From Diabrotica undecimpunctata (lineage: Eukaryota; Arthropoda; Insecta; Coleoptera; Chrysomelidae): a stretch of DNA of 64,000 bases. Shown one piece after another: positions 1 through 10,175 of this stretch. The stretch is from the NCBI RefSeq assembly GCF_040954645.1, contig NC_092807.1, positions 51,861,481 through 51,925,480 on the forward strand, in the 5' to 3' direction. Numbering within the stretch: the stretch's first letter is position 1; every line of letters starts with the position of its first letter. Both the position numbers and the translations under genes were made by a program. Below the pieces are notes generated by a model. The model did no database searches. It worked only from the letters and a program-made list of their open reading frames with translations, and was not told the origin of the DNA.

Positions 1-848
1 ATATATACCCTAAAGCCACACTTGCTACAAAAAGCTTCCAGTTTTTCATCTACCGTTATATGTGCTAATAATGAAAAATTTTTAGTTAAATTTGAATTAA
101 ACGAATCAAAGAATTCTCTCACAGCTGCCAATTTGTCATATTTTTGCCTCTCTAATCGTGTTTGTTTAGTATCAAAACGGATGTGTCTGAGCAAAAACTT
201 AAACCGTGCAAGAGACATTGTCAATCTAAAAAGCTCTTCCAATGAGCCGTTTGTTCTAAAGAGATCTTCTGCATGTCTGTGGTTTTGGTTACCGCAGCTG
301 TATACAAAAGAACCAATAGTGCTCTAATTTCTAAACTATCTGTTTTTTTTGCAAATTTATTACTGATATTGTAACAACAATATGATATTGTTCATTGTAA
401 CAACAATATGATATTGTTCAATAAAGATATTTCTTTTGTCTACAATGATTTTCAAAATCTCTTCAGTAAAAAACAACTCTAAATCTTTGCTACGCTTTTC
501 ATATGTTGTACTTCCCTAGTTACTCCAAAAAATTTTACATTCATAAATTGTCACTGCGAGTTCGTATCCTGCGGTTTCCTACATATTTCTTCCATTTAGT
601 TGTTCCATCCTTACCAATAAAATGCGGCACTCTTCGTGGAATATTTAAGACTTTTGAGATTACCTCCTCAGTTTCTCCATCCATGTCGTTATCTTGGTCC
701 TTTATCTCTTCTAAATCTCCTTCCAAACTAGCATCGTCATTGTCAGGTTTAATTTCTGGCTCAGAATTAGAGAGATATTCCGCATGAAGCTTTTCAAGAT
801 ATGCTTGTTGCTTTTCAAAACTTATATTCAAAAAATCTGTAAAAAAAT
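1..848 (-). pseudogene. piggyBac-type transposase (DDE_Tnp_1_7), broken
   Basis: The minus strand at 541-831 encodes an acidic N-terminal part ending in a FIGKDGTTKWKK-like segment, typical of piggyBac transposases just before the catalytic domain. The minus strand at 1-330 encodes the start of the catalytic domain, with features such as LARFKFLLRHIRFD and a HITVDEKL segment matching the family's first acidic region. Between them the frame is broken, partly by a 26-bp tandem duplication at 371-422. A good 3' splice site (polypyrimidine then CAG) at about 838-848 and a donor-like CAG/GTAAG at about 958-966 suggest an intron in the 5' untranslated region. No AUG was found for the N-terminal part. 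Relic by inference. Confidence 0.75.
371..422. repeat. 26-bp tandem duplication
   Basis: Two adjacent 26-bp units beginning gtaacaacaatatgatattg lie at 371-396 and 397-422, differing only in the last two bases. The duplication falls within the piggyBac transposase relic. Confidence 0.9.
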
Positions 849-1173
849 AAGTTTATATCAATCAAATATACAGAAAACATAATCAGTAGATCACTTTCAA
901 TTCTAAATTACATATTTTTTTTATTTACCCCAGAAATAAAATATTTTAAAATTGAATCTTACCTGAAAATTTATGACAACTTGTATAACGTGCGGACTCA
1001 CGTTCCGCAATTCAATATAGCAGCAGAACTAAATGCACTAGACAACTATCACAACTGTACTGAATAGAGTATCCCCTTGCTTGAAGCTAGCGAGCACGCC
1101 TCGACCAAAATCATAATTAATCGTCAGAAATCGACAAATAATTCGACAAGCGGACTCATAGTCCGCACGTTAA

Positions 1174-1979
1174 CTCTAAAAGGTTAAAACATATTTTAGC
1201 TGTTGCAAGAGTTCCTCTTTCGACTGAAGCAAGCAAGCAAGCATTTAAATTAAACCCAGCCTGTGAGACATGTCCACCCCTTAGAATTACGTTTGGGTGT
1301 AATAATTCATTGGAGCGAGGTGTATTAACTCGAGTAAAACAAAAGTCACTCCACCCCGCTTCAATGCTCCAAACCATCCCTTTCCCCCCTATAGCACTCT
1401 GATGCGCGATAGGGACCCAACTATCAGCTCTTCATGTGGGAGTCCTAGGTAATAGAACTTAAACATGGTTCCCTAACCGATTCAAATTCAGGATAGCGTG
1501 ATATGTTTTGTTCCTGTAATCCTCTAGTGACTTGTCCGCGAATCTAAAATTTCTTGCTTGGGCCTTAAGTCTCCGCTCTGGGTTTTTTGTTTTTTGTTTA
1601 TTTTTTTGGTTGGCTTTCGCCGGGTTTTTGTTAGTTTTTTTTGTTAGCCTAGACCGTTTTTTATATTTTTTGTAGGCTATCTATATGAAAGGTCCTGTTA
1701 TTGTTCCTTTGTTCCTTACTCCCTTGGAGCCAACGCAGTGCTACGATTTGCAGTGTTTGTCGAATAATTAAAGCTAGGAACTCTCTTCTGCTGGTTTATA
1801 TAATTTTTTTCTTTCTGGGGTTTTTGTTTTTTCTCTGTTGATTTTGTTTGTTTCCTTGTGTGATTTGCTCTTCCGTATTTATTTTGTTTTCTCTCACTAC
1901 TTTTTATTTTGTTTAACTTCGCTTTTATTTGGTTTCTTTATTTATTCCGCTATTTGTTGTTTAGGCCTTTTCTGTTTCC
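1174..1979. other. No gene seen
   Basis: I see no supported coding region. The stretch 1560-1680 is T/G-rich and may be the 3' untranslated tail of the minus-strand LINE at 1980-3122, but no clear poly(A)/poly(T) end or target duplication is visible. Confidence 0.4.
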
Positions 1980-3122
1980 AACGGTGGAAAGCGTCATATC
2001 TCATGATCGCTCGCAGTATGGGACTAGGATGGTTTTTCAGTTTTGCACATTTTGTCCTGGCCTATCCTTCATTATTTCCGTCACCCTGACCTATTGGAGT
2101 TCCCTGAATATGAAACGTTCTGCTACATATCTTGTGATATCGACTGCTTCTCTTAGGCAGCTGTTGTGAACTTTTTGAATCCTCTTCTTTGTAGTGTTAC
2201 ATGTGTGTCTGTTTATTTATCTGTTTATTAAACACACTGTTCATTAATCTTATTTTGGTTTTTGTCCTTAGTTTGCTTTGTCTACCTGTGATTCCTCTGA
2301 TAGATGCTTTAGTCATGTTGGCTTTTTGCACTGTGACGTCTACGTGCTTTTTGAATGTAAGTCCTTTATCCATTATGACTCCCAGGTATTTTGCCTCGCT
2401 TTTCCATTCGATGGATTGTTCTGTAAAGTAAGTTGTTCCTCTGGTTGCTGAAATCTATTTTTGAATAGCACCGCTTGCATTTTGTCGGAGTTTATGGCGA
2501 TTTTCCATCTGATACTCCATTCCTCGATTTCGTCCAACGCTGTTTGCAGGTTGTTAACTGCTATGTCTACATTTCGGTGCTTGGCCACTTTTACAGTGTC
2601 GTCGACAGAAAGACTTAGTAGCGTTCCTTGTGTTCTGGGAACGTCTGCGGTGAACATTGAGTACAGCAAGAGTGACAGGACCACTCCCTGTGACATTCCA
2701 GGCTCCGGGATTCCGAGTTCGGACAGAACTTGTCCTATTCGAACTCTGAATCTCCGGTTGTTCAAGTAGGAAGAGATTAGTCTCGTCATTGCCCCGCTGT
2801 AGCCATATCCTCCCATTTTGTATATCAGCCCTTTATGACAAACTCTACCGAAGGCTTTGCTTACATCCAGGAAGACTGCTCCTGTGTACTGCTTGTCGTT
2901 AAATCTAGCTGCTATGTACTCTGTTAGTCATAGTACTTGTAGTTCGCTGGAGTGGTCTGCTCTGAAGCCAAACTGTGCTTCTGGGATTATTTCAAGCGTG
3001 TCCGTTTCAGCTTGGAGTCTGCTTAGGATTATTCTTTCCACAATTTTGTTAATTGTTGGAAGTAAGCTTATTGGCCTGTAGTTTTGCTGGAACTTACTCT
3101 CTTTGCCTGGTTTTGGAATCAT
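1980..3122 (-). pseudogene. Jockey-like LINE reverse transcriptase, decayed
   Basis: The minus strand encodes RT domain blocks in order: NYRPISLLPTINKIVER, FGFRADHSS, a VFLDVSKAF palm segment, GMSQGVVLS, a SVDDT segment at the YADD position (both aspartates kept, the preceding aromatic lost), then the thumb region with YLGVIMDKGLTFKKHV. This order and the VFLDVSKAF style fit the Jockey clade of non-LTR retrotransposons. An in-frame TGA sits just after the RT fingers near 2927, where related proteins have a sense codon; a CGA-to-TGA change would explain it. Further breaks follow in the C-terminal part, which can be traced to about 1980. The endonuclease half is missing. Confidence 0.85.
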
Positions 3123-3160
3123 GATGACGTTGGCCTCTTTATGATGACGTTGGCCTCTTT
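3121..3160. repeat. 20-bp perfect tandem duplication
   Basis: The 20-mer atgatgacgttggcctcttt occurs at 3121-3140 and again at 3141-3160. It lies at the 5' truncation point of the Jockey-like fragment. Confidence 0.95.
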
Positions 3161-3378
3161 CGGCCGAAGCGAAGATTGCTTTTTACCTTTTTGATATATT
3201 ATTTTAGTACGATATTATTGTTTTCTATTGATTTTTTGGTACCAATTGCAAATTCATCATAGTTGTAAATTCTATCTGGTGTCTAGCGATTAGTTTGACA
3301 TAATTCTTCTAGAAGATTAAAAAATATGTTAAAATTTGTCTCATTAAACTGTTGCTTATATATAATAACTGAGGAAAA

Positions 3379-3835
3379 ATAATAAATATATTGTTATGTT
3401 ATTATAAGTCTAATTTATTTGTTTTTATTTATTTATTAAAGGTTCTATTTATAACACTCACAAATTTATTTATCGTCTTTATTACTACTAATTTATTTTA
3501 CACTTAATAATTATATAATTTATCTACATTTATAATACGTGCGTTACATTTTAAAACGCGGCGCGATCTTCAAAAACTAACTGTTCCTTTACAACAGAAT
3601 TCCTTCATTAAATATAAAATGGCGTTATTCTTCGAAGTTCTGGCGATGAATCGATGCGCCGAGAAAGTTATCCATGCTGGTTTTACTCGGCCTGCCTGGA
3701 AATTTCGAGTCGCGGGTGACTCATCATAATTCAGGTGAACAGGTCTTTCAACTGAGCGCCGAAACAACTAAAACAGAAAAGAATTAGTCATATATATTTA
3801 CGGTTTTATACGCCATAATATTTATTATCGTAACA
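3379..3835. mobile_element. LTR-like insertion flanked by an 18/19-bp direct repeat
   Basis: A segment of about 457 bp ends in ttattatcgtaaca. It resembles a second copy at about 30,451-30,923 in its start (TTTATTTATTA, then aaggttcta and TTTATAA) and its end (atcgtaacaatat). A TGTTA start at 3392 and TAACA end at 3835 make a short inverted end like an LTR. The flanks atataataactgaRgaaaa at 3360-3378 and 3836-3854 match at 18 of 19 positions, much longer than a normal LTR target duplication, so a solo LTR and a SINE/LINE-type insertion both remain possible. Confidence 0.45.
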
Positions 3836-3840
3836 ATATA

Positions 3841-5331
3841 ATAACTGAAGAAAAGACCGAAATCTCCCAAAACGATGTGAAAGAAAGAATAAACAAATTA
3901 AAAAACAGAAAGTCACCAGGAGAAGATCAAATACAAAATGAACTCTTAAAATATGGAGGTGATCGCCTTGTACAACAACTGCAACTTCTTAAGAATAAAA
4001 TAATCACCATGTACAGAATACCAGATGAATGGAGGATGATCACCATCATGGTGATGTTCTTCAAAAAAGGAGATAAGAAAGACCCCAATAATTATCGAGA
4101 AATAAATCTATTAAATACAACACTCAAATTGACAACAAGAATAATAGCGACAAAAATAAACGAACGAATATCTCTGCAAAAGGAACAGCAAGGATTTCGG
4201 ACAGGAAGATCATGCACGGAAGCAGTTTTTGTAATAAGACAAATAAAAGAAAAGTCGCTGGAATACAACAAACCAGCATTTATGTGTCTGATAGATTTGA
4301 AGAAAGCGTTTGATAGAGTGAGAATTCGGGACGCGATACATTTATTATATGAAAAGAGAATATCACTGGATTTAGTAAAAACCATTGAGAATATATATAT
4401 ATATAAAGATAACATAGCTACGGTAAGATGTAAAGGAAAAATATTGCAACCTATCAAATATGAAACTCGCATTAGACAAGGAGATTCGCTGAGCCCATTA
4501 ATATTTAATCTGATAATGGATGAAATCATAAAGAAAGTTAAAAAAAGAAGAGGATATAGAATGGGAGAAAAGGAAATAAGAATAATAATATGCTACGCCG
4601 ACGACGCCATAATAACAGCCGAAAATGAAGATGACCTACAAAGATTAATTAAAGAATTCGAAGATACGGCGCTCATATACAACATGGAGATCTCAACAGA
4701 GAAAACTAAAGCGATAATGATATCAGCGGAACCGAGAAGATGTAAACTAATCGTAAATAACAAAATAATAGAACAAGTGATGGAAACTCAATACTTGGGA
4801 ATAAAACTGTTGTCAAGCTACGGAAAAGTGGAAGAAGAAGTACAAAAACAAGTGAACATGGCAAACAGAGCAGCAGGATGTCTCAACAACACAATGTGGA
4901 GAAACAAATACCTCACAACGGAAACGAAAACCAGGATATATAAATCAACAATAAGACCGATAATGGCGTACACAGCGGAAACAAGAGCAGATACGGCGAA
5001 AACACAAAGACTACTGGAAACAACAGACATGAAAGTCTTACGAAAAATAACAAACCAAACTCTAAGAGACAGAGTAAGAAGTGAGGAAATACGAGCGAGA
5101 TGTGGTATAGAGGAAATAAACGCGTGGACCAAAAGAAAAGTGGAATGGAATCAACACATCGAAAGAATGACAGAAAATAGAATAGTATGAATAGCAAGAG
5201 ACAAATCGCCAAATGGAAGATCATTGGGACGACCGAGGAAAAGATGGTCAGACAACGTCAATTGAGGCTAAAAACCGAAGTAAAACAGGCATTTTGCCTA
5301 TTTATAAAGTAGGAAGAAGAAGAAGAAGAAA
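3841..5331 (+). pseudogene. RTE-type LINE reverse transcriptase, 5'-truncated
   Basis: An open frame runs from about 3841 to a TGA at 5188-5190 and continues in the same frame to a second stop near 5264, so one premature stop interrupts the C terminus (a CGA-to-TGA change would explain it). It begins in the RT fingers (NRKSPGEDQIQNELLKYG) and carries GFRTGRSCTEAV, MCLIDLKKAFDRV, RQGDSLSPLIFN and an intact CYADDAII catalytic box, then the C-terminal GRPRKRWSDN segment. The apurinic endonuclease half is absent. A (GAA)n tail at 5311-5331 marks the 3' end, as in RTE-like elements ending in short tandem repeats. No ATG-led full-length protein remains. Clade placement is by motif style only. Confidence 0.85.
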
Positions 5332-7660
5332 CTGTTGCTTTATAAGTTATGTTAAGTTTTTTCAGGAATGGGCAAAGATGTCGTTTAAGGAAATTTGAAA
5401 ACCAATCAGCTTCAGCTTTTTTGTTTTGCTCAACATACTTGATCCCAATGATCTTCCATTTTGCGATTTGTCTCTTGCTATTCATACTGACTACTGATTG
5501 AAAATCAAGAGAGCTGAGATTTGACGTTGTGAATCCAAAAGATTTTCTATTAATCCTTACTCAGCTAATGTAACTTCTTGTTTGAGAGTAAATACTGGTC
5601 AGTAACGTCCTAAGATTTTATTCTTGTCTTGTCAAAAGCTTGAACGATACCCATTGTTTAGTAAATCTTTATTGGGGCAATGTGAAAAACTCATTTTACT
5701 TTACCGAATTACTAGCTATTTTATTTTGCCCCGTGAAACAATAAAAATAAAATATGACAAAATTGTTATTAAAACATGACTATACAATAACGTTGTAACG
5801 TCACGTGTTTGTTATTTTTCTTTTAATAATTATTTTATTTTAATTTCTTTTGATTTTATTCATTTATTACCTTTCTCTTTTATTTTACTATTTTTATTTT
5901 AAAAATAGTTGGCGCTCAACTTTTGTTCTTGCTGTCAATGTTCATTTATTTCAGTTATATTTCCTGTATTTGGGTCCAATCTTTTCTATGTCATAGACAT
6001 AGAACGTATAAATTTCTATGCCCAGTTCAGTCGAACAAGTATATCTGCCATTTGGCAACTCTGCTCTATCATGTCAATTCTGTAGAGGTTGATAATATTA
6101 GTTTTTATATTGTCTTTGATTATTTAAGCTATATTGTTAAATATTCTCTGGAGTAAGTTAATATTTAATATTTAACCAATATCCAATGCCTTTTTATAAT
6201 TTCGTATTTGACTTCTTTTGATACATATGTAACCTCCAACCCACATGTTTATTTGTAAACCATATACAATATTATTAGTATCTTTACTTTAATTTAACTG
6301 AATAAAATACTGCAGTAGGTGGCCGCTGTTGTGGGAACATACCCTTGGAGTTTAATACCAATATGAACAACTAGAGCTAGCATTAACAAATACATTCTGA
6401 AATCCTGTTTAACTACTTGAAGACAACATCAGAAGCCATAAGTATCATTTTATGTTTTGTAAAGCTATAAGCAAGATTTACTTTGTTTGATTTTAATTTA
6501 ATAATACAATTTCAATTTTATATTTATATATGTACAGCTGCGACCATTCAATAGTTACCTTTTCATATCTAGTAGCCAATTCACCCTTACATATCTAGTA
6601 GCCGATTTTTTGATTTTTTACCTCGTTTAAACGCACATTTTCAAATGCCCGTGCCTTCAGCACTTATCCATCCCCATACGTCGACCAAGAATTTTCTACT
6701 ATTTCTTAAATGATGAGTATACTTTCTTCGAATTTGGCAATTGCTCTTGTGTTTTGCTCTTCATTCAAATGCATTCTAGGCATTTTGAACGCGTTTAATA
6801 GATTTTATTTTGTTTTTCAATACGCGCGAGATTTTTGACCAACACTATGACATTTAGCAAATTCGTAAGACACTTTCGAAGGTGTAAACTAGTCCAATGT
6901 GTCGAACGCTTTTAGACTGTAATCGCCATATTAGAAAGAAATATATGTGGAGTCTGTAATATAATAACCTTTTAAAATTAACAGATGGCTCAAAATATTC
7001 GTAAAATAAACTTTATTCAAGAATTTCATTTTGCCTGGGGTTTCTCTAAGTACATGAACAAATTCCCCTTCGTTGGCTCAGTGAAGATGTTCGTTCAATT
7101 GTAATGGAAACACCAAATAATAGTAGCAGAGTTTATTGTTGAGACGTACACTATGGGTGTTGACCCGGGATTACTTTGAGTAGAGACTGATGAAGTTGAT
7201 CGTTGAAGACTATCAAGTTTGTTGAGTGAATATTGATTGAATGCTTCTCTAGGCAAGAGATCTTAGTTTTATATAAGTTTTAATTGGGTCAATATTTTCG
7301 CGGACCTCGCGTGATATGTGTATTTAATTTATGTAAATTGTTTAACTTTGTCAGCACTTTTGACTGATGTCCAAATTATATTATTGATAATTGACCAAAT
7401 GTGTATGTAACCTAATTAACTACGTGTATGTATTTAATAACAAATAGATTCATTCGGTCTACTGGGTGATAAAATTATACTGTCCAATTTCGGATATGAA
7501 TTCTGAAGATTTGATATTAGACATACACGTTTCTTAACCGTTTAGCAACGGCTATAACATAGATGCATATATGCATACGCATTCGTTGCTTACACTATTC
7601 GTGGCTCACTGTTAGAGTTTTTTAGCTCTAAACCTACACTACGACCTTAATTGTAAACCT
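5332..7660. other. No gene recognised
   Basis: AT-rich DNA with only short chance reading frames. A ttggcgctcaac string near 5910 resembles a retroelement primer-binding site, but no LTR end could be recognised before it. Confidence 0.4.
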
Positions 7661-8246
7661 TACAAATTACATACTACTACTACTAAGGATTTCCACAGTT
7701 TTCACTGTCTTCCTTCACTCAACCGTTTTCTCCAATTTTCCCTGTCATTCCAGTCTCCATCTCGCAGGGTTCTTTTCTCCATAGCCTCATCGATTTCATC
7801 TCTGAATGACCTTCGGGGTCTTCCTCTCTTTCTTCTTCCAATCGGGCTCCATTCTGTGATTTTGTTTATCCAGCGTCCTCTGTCCGCTCTTCTGACGTGG
7901 CCGTACCAGGATAGTCTCTTCTTTTCTATATAGTCGATTATGTCTGATTGCATTCCCATTCTCCGCTTAATCTCTGCGTTTTCAATTCTGTCTCTTTTTG
8001 TAAGTCTACAGCTTCTCCTCAGGAACTCCATTTCTACTGCTCTTATTCTACCTCTATTTCTCTTGTTTATTGTCCAGTTTTCGGACCCATATGTCAGGAT
8101 ACTTCTTGTCAGGGTGTTATATATTCTCTTTTTTGTCTTTATCGTAATGTTCTTATCCCACAACACTGAGTTTAGTTGTCTTATACAGTTTCTTGTTTGT
8201 CTCAGTCTGTTGTTTATGTTACAAAATTACAAATTACAAATTACAT
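7661..8246 (-). mobile_element. 5'-truncated LINE copy with 12-bp target duplication
   Basis: Identical 12-mers tacaaattacat at 7661-7672 and 8235-8246 flank a LINE 3' fragment. In the minus sense the element ends with a (TAG)n-like tail (ctactactacta on the plus strand at 7673-7685), next to the lower-coordinate copy, as expected for target-primed reverse transcription. About 560 bp of element remains. Confidence 0.8.
7702..8218 (-). pseudogene. RT C-terminal fragment of RTE-type LINE
   Basis: The minus strand encodes the end of an endonuclease-RT: a LWDKNITIKTKKRIYNT segment, LTYGSENWTI, the WYGHVRR motif and a GRRKRGRPRRSFRDEID tail, closing at a stop at 7702. The reading frame continues upstream of the first ATG (8166) to about 8218, the truncation point. 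The RT palm with the catalytic aspartates is not present, so this is a dead 5'-truncated copy. Confidence 0.85.
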
Positions 8247-8839
8247 GAACACAGATATTTAGTGATATTTGTCAACAACACCTATCTTCAGCATTGACAA
8301 AACAAAATCCTGTGCTTTTTATTGCTTTTGTGTCTACCATATCAGATATTTTCGCGGTTTCGTGAGTCGTTCCGATTTGTTTCGAATATTCTGTTATGTC
8401 TTTGTTTTTGAATTTTGCGCAGAAGTACATGATTAGTTTTCTGCGATAAAAGCAAGGGGATTTTACATTTTATTATTATGTTCAACATCATACCGTTATG
8501 AAACTGCGGTGGCTTCTTTAAAGACAAAATATAGAAGTCAGCTAAATATAGAAAAACCACGGAGAGTGCCTATTTATAATAATAAGCTTTCTTTCTAAAA
8601 CTTTGTTCTTCAAGACAGACCCAAGAAAATCACTAATAATTATTAAATTGGTTTTTTTTAACTTAATTAACTTTTAATTAAGTTTTGATTGAGGACAGCG
8701 TTAGCAGCGCCGGGTTATCGTCAGCCTCACCGGACAGTAGAGCCACCAGAGTAAATTATACAAACGACATTGCCGTCGGAGAGTCCCCGTTATCCCGACG
8801 GCAAGTATTGTTAAAATACCGCGTAGTTCTCGCGTTATA
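8247..8839. other. No gene recognised
   Basis: No supported coding region. The part 8690-8830 is locally GC-richer than its surroundings and contains a small inverted repeat (tgccgtcgg and ccgacggca near 8770-8804); its role is unknown. Confidence 0.4.
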
Positions 8840-9411
8840 CAGGGTGGTCCTTAAGTAATTGTACAAATAGAACCCGTAGATTCTGCACTTTAAAATATTA
8901 CGATTTAAGTCAACTTTCTTTAATAAAATGTTGATGTTAAGAAAGATACAGGTGTTAAATTGGAAATTTAAAATTTTATTTTTCACTATAACTTTTACGT
9001 TTGTAAAAATTTATGGACAAAAATTTACAATTGGATGCTTTTGAGTAGGAAAAATTACAATTTTATACACACTTTAATGTAACTGATAGAGGGCGCCACA
9101 TATGTCACATGTGTGACATAAATTTGCGGTTAAGTTAACACAAAAAGGTTCCACGTTAAAATAACGGTTGATCTATCCAAAACAGACGCCTATGAACGGT
9201 ACTAGAAGGTACTAGAGGTTTCGCTTTTCTAAATAGAAGCGTTCTGAAGGTATTAAAAAAATTAATTACAAGGCGCCATCTTCAAAAAGCTCTAGCTCCC
9301 TGAGGAATCATTTTCGAACTAGATGAATTTCATTAAATGGGCTTAAAATTATCTAAGGAATCTCCGGTTCTCATTTGTCATGAGAATTTCTGGACACCCT
9401 GTATTCGATAA
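8840..9411. mobile_element. 572-bp MITE with CAGGGTG ends and TA target site
   Basis: The plus strand reads TA then cagggtggtcc at 8838-8850, and ggacaccctg then TA at 9402-9413. The ends are therefore inverted copies of CAGGGTG-TCC flanked by TA, the signature of Tc1/mariner-type non-autonomous elements. No transposase frame lies inside. The same CAGGGTG end begins the larger transposon at 26,866. Confidence 0.7.
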
Positions 9412-9413
9412 TG

Positions 9414-10053
9414 AATTAGTTAAGCATGTTTTCAACCAACCTTGTGAAATCCTATCAGATGTATACATTACATTGAACAGTCTTGCTAACATAGGAATAT
9501 TTTCTTCGTCCACTTATTTGAATATCTCTGTATGTACTTTGAATGTACCATCAGTTTTCCCGTTTTACTATTTTCAGTTGCTCTGGTGACTTTTAAAGTT
9601 AGTAGGTATATCAAGTTCTTCTTTTAGATATTCCTTGTTGTTGAAATATCTGGTAATATCCGGTGCGACCAGTGCTGTGCAATTTTAAAAATAAAAAATT
9701 AACAAAAATTTAAGCGAAAAATACATCAAAATTGAGAAGAATTCTTGAACATTCCAGAACCCAAAAAGGCTTGTCGAGTAAATAATGATTTGGTCGACGA
9801 CGGTAATACTGTTGATTCCTGATATATGACATTGGTAGGTCTCCCTCTGTTATTATGATCCTTATCTTATATAGGTATATACCCACTGAATTTAATTTTT
9901 GATTTATAAACACACTTGTTACTAAGAGGGTTTCATTATCACTAAAATTTGAATAATTAGAACTCGTGCCATTTGCTCCTTTAATAGTTTTTATTTGGAA
10001 TTACATGCTTATAGATAAATACTAAACTGTGTTATCAGTTCACTCTTGAAATT
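9414..10053. other. No gene recognised
   Basis: AT-rich sequence between the MITE and the I-type LINE, with only short unsupported frames. Confidence 0.4.
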
Positions 10054-10175
10054 ACTTTTTCATTTTTTTTTTTTTTTTTTTTATTTAATTTAACGTGCTT
10101 GTGACAGCTTCGGCCATTAGCACGAGGCACCGTGGATACAATTATAAAGGTACAATTACATATTATATACTATAG

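Larger units (their letters stand above)
1..1169 (-). mobile_element. piggyBac-like transposon, 5' portion (cut by window edge)
   Basis: A minus-strand DNA transposon runs out of the window at position 1. Its terminus is at 1169 and is followed directly by TTAA at 1170-1173, the tetranucleotide duplicated by piggyBac insertion. The last 12 bases (1160-1171) are the exact inverse of aacgtgcggact at 987-998, giving subterminal inverted repeats like those of piggyBac elements. Transposase fragments lie inside at 541-848 and 1-330. The other end and its TTAA are outside the window, so the full length is unknown. Confidence 0.75.

Noticed and set aside
2201..2431. Cys/Leu-rich plus-strand frame resembling a membrane protein
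   Set aside because: It is antisense to the Jockey-like RT, which explains its composition.
5905..5922. Primer-binding-site-like ttggcgctcaac
   Set aside because: No LTR end precedes it and no gag follows.
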